In this document: one piece after another, positions 37,258 through 46,341 of the stretch
Layout of the letters: each line of letters starts with the position of its first letter
Numbering within the stretch: position 1 is the first letter of the stretch
Source: Prevotella sp.
GTDB taxonomy: Bacteria; Bacteroidota; Bacteroidia; Bacteroidales; Bacteroidaceae
Assembly (NCBI GenBank): GCA_017458125.1
Contig: JAFTGB010000004.1
Location: 1-64,000 of the forward strand
Direction of reading: 5' to 3'
Length of the DNA stretch: 64,000 nucleotides
Made by a program: the position numbers and the translations under genes
The notes under the pieces: model-generated
What the model was told of the DNA's origin: nothing
Database searches by the model: none
Seen by the model: only the letters and a program-made list of their open reading frames with translations

Positions 37258-38987
37258 TACTTGATGTTGTCAACGAAACGGAAAAGACGGTTCCAGCGGA
37301 TGCCGGAGAAGCCGTGGCGGTCAGGGTCGGAGCTCCACCAGATGAAGATGGGCTTGCCTACGATGTGGTCTTCGGGCACGAAGCCCCAGTAGCGTGAGTC
37401 GAGCGAGTTATGCCGGTTGTCGCCCATCATCCAATAGTAGTCCAACTTGAACGTGTATTTCGACGAGGCTTGGCCGTTGATGTAAATCTTGCCGTCGCGG
37501 ACTTCCAGCTGGTTCCCCTCGTATGTGCGTATCGGGCGTTCATAGATAGGAAGGTTTTTGAGGTTAAGCTCGATGGATTCGCCCTTTTTGGGTATCCAGA
37601 CGGGACCGTAGTTGTCGCGCGTCCAGTGCAGGTTGCCGTTCAGCGGGTAGATGTCCCACTCGTCGGTGTCCTTGTTCAACGCAATGCTGTCCACTAAGTC
37701 CTGACGCTTCTGCAGCTCCTTCAGGGCGTGGTTGGTGAGCGGCATGTAGCCCAGGGTGTTGAGACTCATCAGGTCTTCCATGGTGATGCCTAACTCCTTC
37801 ATCATGTCGTCGCTCAGCCGCTGCTTCAGTTTGATGTGGTAGGTGTACTGAACGTTGTCGGGCTCTTTGTTGGCTTTACCGTCCAAGTAGATTATCCGGT
37901 CCTTGATTTGCAGCGTCTGTCCGGGCAGTCCCACGCAGCGCTTCACGTAGTTTTCGCGGCGGTCGGTGGGGCGGGTGATGATGTTGCCGAACTCTTGGAC
38001 GTTGTTCTGGATGTATTTGCGGCCTAACTGGTAAAGGTCGTTGAAATACTTCATGCGCTGCTCAATGCTTAGCGAGTCGGGGTTCGGGCGCTCCGGCCAT
38101 TGGCCGTAGCCGTAGCCGTAGCAGTTGCGGTAGAAGTCCTCTGCCTGGTGGCGCAGGTCGGCGGTCAGGGTGTCGCCTGCGGGGTAGTTGAACACCACGA
38201 TGTCGTTGAGCTGCACCTTGCCCAGTCCCTTCACGCGACGGTAGTCCCAGTGGGGCCACTCGATGTACGACTTGCTCTCGAAGACGGGCAGCGTGTGCTG
38301 CGTCAGGGGCATGGTGAGCGGCGTCTCGGGGATGCGGGGACCATAGCTCATCTTAGAAACGAAGAGGTAGTCGCCTGTCAGCAGGCTCTTCTCTAATGAG
38401 CTTGACGGAATGACGTAGTTCTGGAAGAAAAACAAGTTGATGAAGTAGACGGCAACCAGAGCGAAAACCAGTGCGTCGACCCACGACATCACCCATTTGA
38501 CGGGTCCTTCCGACTCCTTCCACCATTGCCACTTGATTTTCTTGGTGATATACACGTCGTAGATGAACGGGATGACCAGTAGTCCCCACCAGGACTCCAC
38601 CCAATAAAGGAACAGCAGGTATAGAATTAGAACGCAGATGAACTTTGTCCACTGCTCTGATTTAGATATAGTATTACTTTTTAATGCCGGCCCGTATTCG
38701 TTTTCTTTATGCTCTCCGTCTATTATCATCATCATTGCTGGAGCAAAAGGTATTAATTGCCACCATCCGCTATATCCCAAGTCGTGCATACGTTTTGCGC
38801 CTTGAGAGAGCAAAAACCATGATAGTATAACATAAATAATAAATGCTATTATCGGAATGATTGGCGTATCTGATTCCCAAGAAGAAAGATAATTAAATGG
38901 GATTAATGGTAATCCTACGATTAAAGCCGATAGAAAATATTCTAACCTTCCTATTCTACCTTCAAAAGAAAAGAATCTTCTAAACAT
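37257..38987 (-). CDS. lepB: Signal peptidase I fused to an N-terminal DUF805-like domain
   Basis: A 576-residue protein that should cleave signal peptides at the outer face of the inner membrane. Residues 1-105 look like DUF805 (MFRRFFSFEGRIGRLEYF, RMHDLGYSGWWQLIPF, several helices). From about residue 110 it is a normal Bacteroidetes LepB: two helices, then IPSSSLEKSLL with catalytic Ser197, ENYVKRCVGLPG with Lys349, a large insert, and the C-terminal MMGDNRHNSLDSRYWG box. DNA encoding the first part (38660-38987) is markedly AT-rich compared with the rest, which suggests a recent domain gain. It sits 10 nt after the dapB stop and 1 bp over the start of its degenerate paralogue. Confidence 0.88.
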   Translation of the reverse strand: MFRRFFSFEGRIGRLEYFLSALIVGLPLIPFNYLSSWESDTPIIPIIAFIIYVILSWFLLSQGAKRMHDLGYSGWWQLIPFAPAMMMIIDGEHKENEYGPALKSNTISKSEQWTKFICVLILYLLFLYWVESWWGLLVIPFIYDVYITKKIKWQWWKESEGPVKWVMSWVDALVFALVAVYFINLFFFQNYVIPSSSLEKSLLTGDYLFVSKMSYGPRIPETPLTMPLTQHTLPVFESKSYIEWPHWDYRRVKGLGKVQLNDIVVFNYPAGDTLTADLRHQAEDFYRNCYGYGYGQWPERPNPDSLSIEQRMKYFNDLYQLGRKYIQNNVQEFGNIITRPTDRRENYVKRCVGLPGQTLQIKDRIIYLDGKANKEPDNVQYTYHIKLKQRLSDDMMKELGITMEDLMSLNTLGYMPLTNHALKELQKRQDLVDSIALNKDTDEWDIYPLNGNLHWTRDNYGPVWIPKKGESIELNLKNLPIYERPIRTYEGNQLEVRDGKIYINGQASSKYTFKLDYYWMMGDNRHNSLDSRYWGFVPEDHIVGKPIFIWWSSDPDRHGFSGIRWNRLFRFVDNIK

Positions 38988-38996
38988 ATCTTATTA

Positions 38997-39713
38997 TTAA
39001 AAGTTAAACATATCGCTGATGGTCAGCAGACCTTCGTGCTCCTTGGTGTACTCTGCGGCTAAGACGGCACCGAGCGCAAAGCCCTGTCTCGAGTGGGCAT
39101 CGTGGGTGATGGTGATGATGTCGGCTTCCGAGTCGTAGCGCACTGTGTGTATGCCGGCCACCTCGCCCCGGCGGATGTGGTCGATGCGCAGCAGCTTCGG
39201 GTCGGTAGTATCTTCTGCCCAGGCGTCTTTGCGGTCGAGGTGCTCCAGGATGCCTTCTGCCAGCGTGATGGCTGTTCCACTGGGGTGGTCGAGCTTATGC
39301 ACGTGGTGGGTCTCCTCCATTTCCACGTCGTACTGAGGGAACTGGTTCATGATTTTGGCTAAATACTTGTTTACGGCGGAGAAAATAGCCACACCTATGG
39401 AGAAGTTTGACGCCCAGAACAGCGTCTTGCCTTCTTCCAGGCACGCCTTGCGTACCTCGTCGCCATGCTCTTTCATCCATCCTGTTGAGCCGGAAACTAC
39501 CTTGACACCAGCATTCCATGCCTTCAGGTAGTTGCCGTATGCTGCCTGTGGAGCCGTAAACTCTATCGCTACGTCAGCACTCTTGAAAGCCTCGCTTTCA
39601 AAATCCTGCTGGTTGTCGATATCAATAATACTCACAATCTCATGGCCACGGCTGAGGGCTATCTGCTCTATCATCTTGCCCATCTTGCCATAGCCGATTA
39701 AAGCTATTTTCAT
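38997..39713 (-). CDS. dapB: 4-hydroxy-tetrahydrodipicolinate reductase
   Basis: A 238-residue enzyme of the diaminopimelate/lysine pathway that reduces the DapA product with NAD(P)H; needed for peptidoglycan. The nucleotide-binding motif is IGYGKMGKM (residues 6-14). The catalytic and substrate region is EETHHVHKLDHPSGTA, with the conserved His pair and Lys. It belongs to the short Bacteroidetes form. The start is 39713 and not 39740, because the -7 box (39738-39745) overlaps the upstream start. It is the first gene of the operon dapB-lepB-lepB2-wbqC-DUF3332-hydrolase. Confidence 0.95.
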   Translation of the reverse strand: MKIALIGYGKMGKMIEQIALSRGHEIVSIIDIDNQQDFESEAFKSADVAIEFTAPQAAYGNYLKAWNAGVKVVSGSTGWMKEHGDEVRKACLEEGKTLFWASNFSIGVAIFSAVNKYLAKIMNQFPQYDVEMEETHHVHKLDHPSGTAITLAEGILEHLDRKDAWAEDTTDPKLLRIDHIRRGEVAGIHTVRYDSEADIITITHDAHSRQGFALGAVLAAEYTKEHEGLLTISDMFNF

Positions 39714-39737
39714 GTTCCTTAATGTATTAATAGGCTG

Positions 39738-39745
39738 CAAAGGTA
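39738..39745 (-). promoter_or_regulatory. -7 promoter box TACCTTTG for the dapB operon
   Basis: Minus-strand TACCTTTG, 24 nt above the dapB ATG, and it overlaps the longer ORF start. Confidence 0.65.
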
Positions 39746-39788
39746 CGAAAAAGTTTAGAGTTTAGGGGTTATGTTTAGAGAATTTTTG

Positions 39789-39796
39789 TAATTTTG
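39789..39796 (+). promoter_or_regulatory. -7 promoter box TAATTTTG for the methyltransferase gene
   Basis: TAATTTTG ends 4 nt before ATG 39801 and 10 nt before ATG 39807. The transcript would be nearly leaderless and 39807 is then the better start. Confidence 0.55.
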
Positions 39797-39806
39797 CGAC
39801 ATGTTA

Positions 39807-41054
39807 ATGAATGAAGCCACATGGAAGTATGTGCTGGAGCATCAGAACGATGATGTCAGGCGACTGGCCCTGCAAGGGACGAGGGATGATGAAGTGAACC
39901 TGCAGCAGGCATTGCAGCAGATAGCCGGCAGACAGTCTGCACGGCGTAAGCTGCCCACATGGGCTGCGATGAATGGCATTGTCTATCCGCCTCATCTCAA
40001 TATGGAGCAATGTTCCTCAGAGCAAACGGCACGCTACAAGGCGAGTATAGCGCAGGGCTTCTTGTCTAAGGGTGGTGAGAACAGCGTCTTTGTTGACCTG
40101 ACGGGTGGTTTCGGAGTGGACTTCTACTGGATGTCGCAGGGTTTCAGCTGGCGCGTCTACGTGGAGCGTGATGCCTCTTTGTGCGCCATAGCAGCCCATA
40201 ACTTCCAGGTGTTGGACTTCCCCTGTTCCGTCTGTTGTCGTACCACGGCAACACACTTGGCAGAAATGCCCCACGCCACTCTCGTCTTCATGGACCCGGC
40301 ACGGCGCGACGAGCACGGAGGACGCACATACGGCATGGCAGACTGCAGCCCAAATGTACTGCAACTGCTCCCGCAACTGATGCAAAAAACGGACAGGCTG
40401 ATGCTGAAGCTGTCACCCATGCTCGACTGGCGCAAGGCTGTCAGCGACCTTGAGGGAGCGTCGGCTGACGGCAGTCCGGTGGCATTTGTCAGTGAGGTGC
40501 ATATCGTCAGTGTCGGCAATGAGTGCAAGGAACTGCTGTTGGTGGTGGGTAAAGAACCGGCAGAACGGCTGCGTTTGTGCTGTGTCAACGACAATCAAAA
40601 GTTCGAGACGGAACAGGGTGGGGGCGTCCTCGGAGTAAACTCTGACTTTAGTTCGGTGAAAGTTTCTCCTTATGCCGAGGGGAGTTTAAGCGCTTCTTTC
40701 CTGTACGAGCCTAATGCCTCCATCATGAAGGCCGGCTGCTTCGCTGAACTCGCGCAGCGCTATCAGGTGAGTCCTGTAAGCACGAACTCCCATTTGTTCC
40801 TGTCTTCCGTTGAAATCGGCGATTTTCCTGGTCGTGTTTTTCGGATTTCGTCCATTTCAACGATGAACAAGAAGGAGATGAAACAGCATCTGGACGGCCT
40901 TTCTCAGGCCAATATCAGCGTGCGCAACTTTCCGCTCTCTGCTGACCAGCTGAGAAAAAAGCTGAAACTAAAGGACGGTGGTGATGTCTATATCTTCGCT
41001 ACGACTGTTCAGAATGGCGAACACAAGTTGTTTATTTGCCGTAAAATTAGTTAA
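39807..41054 (+). CDS. Class I SAM-dependent methyltransferase with THUMP-like C-terminus
   Basis: A 415-residue protein. Residues about 95-240 hold the methyltransferase core: FVDLTGGFGVDFYWM (SAM motif I), VERDASLCAIAAHNF (motif II) and LVFMDPARRD (motif IV, DPxR). The C-terminal part (LYEPNASIMKAGCFAEL, RNFPLSADQLRKKLKLKDGG) corresponds to the THUMP-like domain found fused to this family in Bacteroidetes. An RNA substrate is inferred from the family. I start at 39807 because the -7 box ends at 39796; the upstream ATG at 39801 remains possible. Confidence 0.8.
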   Translation: MNEATWKYVLEHQNDDVRRLALQGTRDDEVNLQQALQQIAGRQSARRKLPTWAAMNGIVYPPHLNMEQCSSEQTARYKASIAQGFLSKGGENSVFVDLTGGFGVDFYWMSQGFSWRVYVERDASLCAIAAHNFQVLDFPCSVCCRTTATHLAEMPHATLVFMDPARRDEHGGRTYGMADCSPNVLQLLPQLMQKTDRLMLKLSPMLDWRKAVSDLEGASADGSPVAFVSEVHIVSVGNECKELLLVVGKEPAERLRLCCVNDNQKFETEQGGGVLGVNSDFSSVKVSPYAEGSLSASFLYEPNASIMKAGCFAELAQRYQVSPVSTNSHLFLSSVEIGDFPGRVFRISSISTMNKKEMKQHLDGLSQANISVRNFPLSADQLRKKLKLKDGGDVYIFATTVQNGEHKLFICRKIS

Positions 41055-41059
41055 AGATT

Positions 41060-41090
41060 TTGCCAGTTTCGCGGTTTTTAGCTAACTTTG
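41060..41090 (+). promoter_or_regulatory. Promoter: TTG, 20-nt spacer, TAACTTTG
   Basis: TTG at 41060-41062, then 20 nt, then TAACTTTG at 41083-41090, only 10 nt before the ATG at 41101, giving a very short leader. Confidence 0.6.
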
Positions 41091-41100
41091 CACAATTAAC

Positions 41101-42267
41101 ATGACAAGGATAATGCCATCAGTAGAAATTCGGAGAGTAACGAACAGGAAGGAGCTTGACGCTTTCATCCAGTTTCACTATGACCTTTATCGTGGCAACA
41201 AATACGATGCCCCTAACTTGTATCAGGATGAATTGCACACCCTGAGTAAGGATAAAAATGCTGCCTTTGAGTTCTGCGAGGCTGAGTATTTCTTGGCTTA
41301 TCGTGACGGCAGAGTGGTGGGACGCATTGCAGGTATCATCAATCACAGGGCCAACGAGCGATGGAATAACAACAGTGTGCGCTTTTCGTGGGTTGACTTT
41401 GAGGACGACCTGGAGGTCAGCCGTGCATTGTTTGAAGCCGTCGAACAGTGGGGACGCTCTAAGGGTATGGCGCAGGTGATAGGCCCGTTGGGCTTCAGCG
41501 ACATGGACCCGGAGGGCATGCTCATCGAGGGTTTCGACCAGTTGGGCACGATGTCGAGCATCTACAACTATCCGTACTACCCGAAACACATGGAGCAGTT
41601 AGGTGGCTGGGAGAAGGACAACGACTACGTGGAGTACAAGTTGATAGTGCCTAAGGACGGCATGCCCGAGAAATACCAGAAGGTGGCCCAGATGGTGATG
41701 AAGCGTTATAACCTGCATCCTATGCATCCCAAACGCAGACAGGTGTTGGGTAAGGAGCAGATTGGACGTAAGGTGCTCGAAGTGGTCAACAAGTCGTACC
41801 AGAACATCTATGGCTTTTCCGAGATGACGAAAGCCCAGATAGACGAATACCTGAAGATGTACTTCCCCTTGCTCGACATGGATATGTTGTGCCTGATAGA
41901 GGACTGGAACACACCCAACCATGACATCATCGGCGTAGGTATCAGCATCACCTCCATGACGCGGGCCTTGCAGAAGTGTCGCAACGGCCGGCTGTGGCCC
42001 TTCGGTTGGTGGCATTGTCTGAGGGCACTGAAGTGCCACAAGGCCGAATGTCTGGACTTGCTGCTCATCGGTGTGTTGCCCGAATACCAGCAGAAAGGTG
42101 TCAACGCCCTGTTGTTCTACGACCTCATCCCCCGCTATCAGAAGTTCGGATTCAAGTGGGGTGAGACCAATGTCGAGATGGAGACCAACGAGAAGGTGCA
42201 GAGCCAATGGCAGTACTTGGAGCATGAACAGCACAAACGGCGCCGGTGTTATAAGAAATTCCTGTGA
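41101..42267 (+). CDS. GNAT-like acyltransferase-family protein
   Basis: A 388-residue cytoplasmic protein of a conserved Bacteroidetes family. The N-terminal half has an N-acetyltransferase-like core (AEYFLAYRDGRVVGRIAGIINHRAN, then GPLGFSDMDPEGMLIEGFDQLGT). The C-terminal half has a second core with LLLIGVLPEYQQKGVNALLFYDL, a GNAT-type acyl-CoA pyrophosphate-binding signature (Q-x-x-G). A tandem-GNAT architecture is likely. The substrate is unknown. It has its own promoter and is followed 25 nt later by parE. Confidence 0.75.
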   Translation: MTRIMPSVEIRRVTNRKELDAFIQFHYDLYRGNKYDAPNLYQDELHTLSKDKNAAFEFCEAEYFLAYRDGRVVGRIAGIINHRANERWNNNSVRFSWVDFEDDLEVSRALFEAVEQWGRSKGMAQVIGPLGFSDMDPEGMLIEGFDQLGTMSSIYNYPYYPKHMEQLGGWEKDNDYVEYKLIVPKDGMPEKYQKVAQMVMKRYNLHPMHPKRRQVLGKEQIGRKVLEVVNKSYQNIYGFSEMTKAQIDEYLKMYFPLLDMDMLCLIEDWNTPNHDIIGVGISITSMTRALQKCRNGRLWPFGWWHCLRALKCHKAECLDLLLIGVLPEYQQKGVNALLFYDLIPRYQKFGFKWGETNVEMETNEKVQSQWQYLEHEQHKRRRCYKKFL

Positions 42268-42292
42268 AGTATTCGTCACTAACCTATGAATT

Positions 42293-44236
42293 ATGGCTGA
42301 AGAAATCAATAACATAGAAGAAAACCTGATAGCTGCCGAATACGGCGACGACAATATTAAAACGCTGACAGGCACGGAACATATCCGTCTGCGTCCGGGC
42401 ATGTATATCGGACGATTAGGTGACGGTTCCTTCCCCGAGGATGGCATCTATGTACTGCTGAAGGAGGTGATAGACAACAGCATCGACGAGTTTAAGATGC
42501 ATGCCGGAGACCGTATCGAGATAAACGTTCAGGACAACTTGCGCGTCTCGGTGCGTGACTATGGACGCGGCATCCCGCAAGGCAAGATGATAGAGGCTGT
42601 CAGCGTGCTCAATACCGGAGGCAAGTACGACTCGAAAGCCTTTAAGAAGTCAATCGGACTGAACGGTGTCGGTGTCAAGGCCGTCAATGCACTGAGCACT
42701 CACTTTGAAGTACACTCGTTCCGTGACGGCAAAGTGCGCAAAGCCTCCTTTGAACGAGGCAAGTTGGTTAGCGATGTCACTGAGGACACACAGGACGAGA
42801 ACGGCACCTATATCTATTTTGAACCTGACAACGATGCCAAACTCTTTAAGGACTACCGGTTCCATGACGACATCGTTGAGAACATGCTGCGTAACTACAC
42901 CTATTTGAATACTGGTCTGGCCATCATGTATAACGGCCGGCGCATCGTGAGCCGCCACGGACTGGAGGACCTGTTGAAAGACCGTATGACCAACGATGCG
43001 CTCTATCCCATCATCCACCTGAAAGGCGACGACATTGAGATTGCTTTCACTCATGCCAACCAGTATGGCGAAGAGTATTACTCTTTCGTTAACGGCCAGC
43101 ACACCACACAGGGCGGTACGCACCAGAGTGCATTTAAGGAACATATAGCCAAGACTATCAAGGAGTTTTTCGGCAAGTATGAGTATGGTGACATCAGAAC
43201 GGGCATCGTCGCCGCCATAGCCATCAACGTGGAGGAACCTGTCTTCGAGAGCCAGACCAAGATTAAGCTCGGCTCAACGCAGATGGCTCCCGACGGTGAC
43301 ACCATCAATAAATATGTGGGTGACTTCATCAAACAGCAGGTGGACAACTATTTGCATATCCATCAGGACGTCGCTGAGGTCATAGAGAACAAGGTGAAGG
43401 AGAGCGAGCGCGAACGTAAGGCTATGGCAGGTGTCACTAAGCTGGCACGCGAGCGCGCAAAGAAAGCCAACCTGCACAACCGTAAGTTGCGCGACTGCCG
43501 CATTCATTTTAGCGACTCCAAGAATGAGCGCAAGGAGGAGTCGTGCATCTTCATCACTGAAGGCGACTCCGCCAGCGGCAGCATCACCAAGAGCCGTGAC
43601 GTCAACACGCAGGCCGTCTTCTCGCTGCGAGGCAAACCCCTCAACTCGTTCGGACTCACCAAGAAGGTTGTCTATGAGAATGAGGAGTTCAACCTGCTGC
43701 AGGCTGCCCTCGACATTGAAGAAGGTCTGGACACCCTCCGATATAATAAGGTGATTGTCGCCACCGATGCCGATGTCGACGGCATGCACATCCGGCTGCT
43801 CATCATCACCTTCTTCCTGCAGTTCTTCCCGGAACTTATCAAGAAAGGGCATGTCTACGTCTTGCAGACACCGTTGTTCAGGGTGCGTAACCGTCGCACT
43901 AAGATTCGCAACAAGGAAATGCGTGACGACGGCAAGAAAGGCGACTTCGTGACGCGTTACTGCTACAGCGAAGAAGAGCGTATCAAGGCCATTCAGGAGC
44001 TTGGTCCTGACCCGGAAATCACCCGTTTCAAGGGACTTGGAGAAATTTCTCCTGAGGAGTTCGCTGGTTTTATTGGCCCAGACATCCGTCTTGAGCAGGT
44101 GACTCTGCATAAGAATGACCAAGTACAGAAACTTCTGGAATACTATATGGGTAAGAATACGATGGAGCGTCAGAACTTCATTATTGACAACCTTGTCATT
44201 GAGGAAGACAAGCCCGAAGACTATGACTATGAGTAA
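42293..44236 (+). CDS. parE: DNA topoisomerase IV subunit B (type II topoisomerase ATPase)
   Basis: A 647-residue ATPase/TOPRIM subunit of a type II topoisomerase, acting on DNA supercoils and decatenation. The GHKL ATPase domain has [17 protein letters not shown] and [13 protein letters not shown]. The TOPRIM domain has [10 protein letters not shown] and [11 protein letters not shown]; the C-terminal block has [13 protein letters not shown]. The length and lack of a GyrB insert favour ParE over GyrB. parC is not in the window. The last codons overlap the start of the S41 protease gene (ATGAGTAA). Confidence 0.92.
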   Translation: MAEEINNIEENLIAAEYGDDNIKTLTGTEHIRLRPGMYIGRLGDGSFPEDGIYVLLKEVIDNSIDEFKMHAGDRIEINVQDNLRVSVRDYGRGIPQGKMIEAVSVLNTGGKYDSKAFKKSIGLNGVGVKAVNALSTHFEVHSFRDGKVRKASFERGKLVSDVTEDTQDENGTYIYFEPDNDAKLFKDYRFHDDIVENMLRNYTYLNTGLAIMYNGRRIVSRHGLEDLLKDRMTNDALYPIIHLKGDDIEIAFTHANQYGEEYYSFVNGQHTTQGGTHQSAFKEHIAKTIKEFFGKYEYGDIRTGIVAAIAINVEEPVFESQTKIKLGSTQMAPDGDTINKYVGDFIKQQVDNYLHIHQDVAEVIENKVKESERERKAMAGVTKLARERAKKANLHNRKLRDCRIHFSDSKNERKEESCIFITEGDSASGSITKSRDVNTQAVFSLRGKPLNSFGLTKKVVYENEEFNLLQAALDIEEGLDTLRYNKVIVATDADVDGMHIRLLIITFFLQFFPELIKKGHVYVLQTPLFRVRNRRTKIRNKEMRDDGKKGDFVTRYCYSEEERIKAIQELGPDPEITRFKGLGEISPEEFAGFIGPDIRLEQVTLHKNDQVQKLLEYYMGKNTMERQNFIIDNLVIEEDKPEDYDYE

Positions 44237-45836
44237 AAAGAAATTGTTTGTTACGGAAACACGGAGGAACAGCCTGTTGCTGGCCTTCATGTTTCTGCTT
44301 TTTTGTGGCTTGGAAAGCCCTGCACAGATGACCGTTCGACTGGGCGAGGATGCTCCCTTGCGCAAGCTGCAGATTGCCGAGATGGCGGTAAACAACCTGT
44401 ATGTAGACACTGTCGACGAGCAGCGGTTAGTGGAAGATGCCATACGCGGTATGTTGGCGAAGCTGGATCCTCATTCGAGCTATCTGACTCCCAAGGAGGT
44501 ACGTCAGGCCAACGAGCCGTTGCAAGGAAACTTTGAGGGCATTGGCGTGCAGTTTAACATGGTGGAGGACACGCTGCTGGTCATCCAGCCGGTCACCAAC
44601 GGTCCGTCGGAGAAGGTGGGCATCATGGCGGGTGACCGCATTGTCACGGTCAACGATACGGCCATTGCAGGCGTAAACATGGCCAAGGAGGAAATCATGC
44701 GACGGCTGCGCGGCCCCAAAGGCACCAAGGTGATGCTGGGCATCGTGCGCCGCGGCATTGCCGATAAGCTGATGTTCAAGGTGGTTCGCGACAAGATTCC
44801 CGTTCATTCCATTGATGCTACCTATATGATTCGCCCTCAGGTGGGCTACATCCGCATAGGAAGTTTTGGGGCTACCACCCATGACGAGTTCTGCGAGAGT
44901 CTGAAGCGCCTGCAGCGCCAGGGCATGAAGAGCCTCATCCTGGACTTGCAGGAGAATGGTGGCGGTTACCTGCATGCTGCTGTCCAGATAGCCAATGAAT
45001 TCCTGCAAGAGGACGACCTCATCGTCTATACCAATGGGCGTCAGGCGCAGCGGGCAGAATACAGGGCCAAAGGCAACGGCATGTTCAAGAAGGGCAAGCT
45101 CATTGTGCTGGTGGACAGCTATACGGCATCGGCGGCGGAGATAGTCTCCGGAGCCGTCCAAGACCACGACCGGGGCTTGGTTGTCGGGCGTCGCACGTTT
45201 GGCAAGGGGTTGGTTCAACGTCCCATTGAGCTGCCCGACGGCTCCATGATACGCCTGACCATAGCCCACTACTATACGCCGTCAGGGCGCTGCATCCAGA
45301 AACCTTACGAGAAAGGCAACCAGAAAGACTATGCTGAAGACATGCTCCACCGCTTGAAGAGTGGAGAGCTGATGAGTGCCGACAGCATTCATTTTGCTGA
45401 CTCATTGAAGTATCAGACCCTGAAGCAGCACCGCGTGGTTTATGGCGGCGGCGGTATTATGCCCGACGAGTTCGTGCCCTTAGACACGATGAAGTATACG
45501 CGTTTCCATCGCCAGCTGGCTGCCAAATCGCTGATTATCAATGCCAACCTGCACTATGTGGACCAGCATCGCAAGGCCTTGCAGCAGGAATATAAGACGT
45601 TTGGCGACTTCCGTCAGCGCTTTGATATTCCCCAGAGTGTCATTGACGGCATACTGGCTGAAGCCGACAAGCAGGGCATTCAGGCAAAAGACGAGGCAGA
45701 GCTTATGCAAACCCTGCCTTATCTTCGTATTCAGTTGAAAGCCCTCGTGGCGCGTGACCTGTGGAACATGGACGAATACTTTGCCATTATGAATGAGCAG
45801 AATGATGTCGTCCGCCGTGCACTGGAACTGCTGTAG
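44229..45836 (+). CDS. C-terminal processing peptidase (S41, CtpA-like) with PDZ domain
   Basis: A 535-residue exported serine protease. Residues 1-30 form a membrane anchor or signal ([22 protein letters not shown]). The tail-specific N-terminal helix bundle ([17 protein letters not shown]) is followed by a PDZ domain ([37 protein letters not shown]). The catalytic core has the nucleophile Ser in YTASAAEI and the Lys in [10 protein letters not shown]. The start is 44229 (or 44223), inside the parE end; the longer ORF from 44115 is in a parE-overlapping frame and has no signal. Translation is coupled to parE. Confidence 0.88.
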   Translation: MSKKKLFVTETRRNSLLLAFMFLLFCGLESPAQMTVRLGEDAPLRKLQIAEMAVNNLYVDTVDEQRLVEDAIRGMLAKLDPHSSYLTPKEVRQANEPLQGNFEGIGVQFNMVEDTLLVIQPVTNGPSEKVGIMAGDRIVTVNDTAIAGVNMAKEEIMRRLRGPKGTKVMLGIVRRGIADKLMFKVVRDKIPVHSIDATYMIRPQVGYIRIGSFGATTHDEFCESLKRLQRQGMKSLILDLQENGGGYLHAAVQIANEFLQEDDLIVYTNGRQAQRAEYRAKGNGMFKKGKLIVLVDSYTASAAEIVSGAVQDHDRGLVVGRRTFGKGLVQRPIELPDGSMIRLTIAHYYTPSGRCIQKPYEKGNQKDYAEDMLHRLKSGELMSADSIHFADSLKYQTLKQHRVVYGGGGIMPDEFVPLDTMKYTRFHRQLAAKSLIINANLHYVDQHRKALQQEYKTFGDFRQRFDIPQSVIDGILAEADKQGIQAKDEAELMQTLPYLRIQLKALVARDLWNMDEYFAIMNEQNDVVRRALELL

Positions 45837-45853
45837 CCGTCGTTCCGGCGCAG

Positions 45854-46336
45854 TCAGATGGCCATTCCCTTCTGTCTCCAGAACCGGTACGTGATGTCTT
45901 CAAACGTACCGTCTATCAGTCTGCGGTAGAGTCGTTGGTTGGTTGTGGCTGATTTCAGCGGGCCCAGGTGCTTGATGTAAGGTCCGATCTTGATGTAGTC
46001 AAAGTCCTGCTTGTCTACTGCTGACGGAATGCGTATGCGTCCGCTGTACCATGCCACATGGAACTGAGGATGATATTCGTGGATGTATTGTGCAAGCATG
46101 TTGACACCCTTGGGGTCGCCATCGCCGCCCATGAAGGCAATGCAGGTGATGTCGGTGCCGTACTGTGACACAAAGTCGTCGATGGCATCGGCGTTCAGAG
46201 GCATGCCGATGTCTTCCCACAGGTACTTGCTGTGACACCCCGGACAGTGACACGGGCAATTAGAGATGTTAATTGCCAGTGTCACCTCGTCGGGTATCTC
46301 TTGGAAAACGATGCCGGTATTGACGTATTTCAGCAT
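45854..46336 (-). CDS. nrdG: Anaerobic ribonucleotide reductase activating protein
   Basis: A 160-residue radical-SAM activase that generates the glycyl radical on NrdD. The cluster motif C-x3-C-x2-C is in NCPCHCPGCH (about residues 25-34). AFMGGDGDPKGV is the SAM-binding GGD-type stretch. I start at 46336 (MLKYVNTGIVFQEIP); the longer ORF reads through the end of nrdD. It begins 5 nt after the nrdD stop, as usual for the nrdDG operon. Confidence 0.92.
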   Translation of the reverse strand: MLKYVNTGIVFQEIPDEVTLAINISNCPCHCPGCHSKYLWEDIGMPLNADAIDDFVSQYGTDITCIAFMGGDGDPKGVNMLAQYIHEYHPQFHVAWYSGRIRIPSAVDKQDFDYIKIGPYIKHLGPLKSATTNQRLYRRLIDGTFEDITYRFWRQKGMAI

Positions 46337-46341
46337 GGCTT

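Noticed and set aside
44115..44228. Longer start for the S41 protease
   Set aside because: These codons lie inside the parE coding sequence in another frame, and the signal peptide follows the ATG at 44229.
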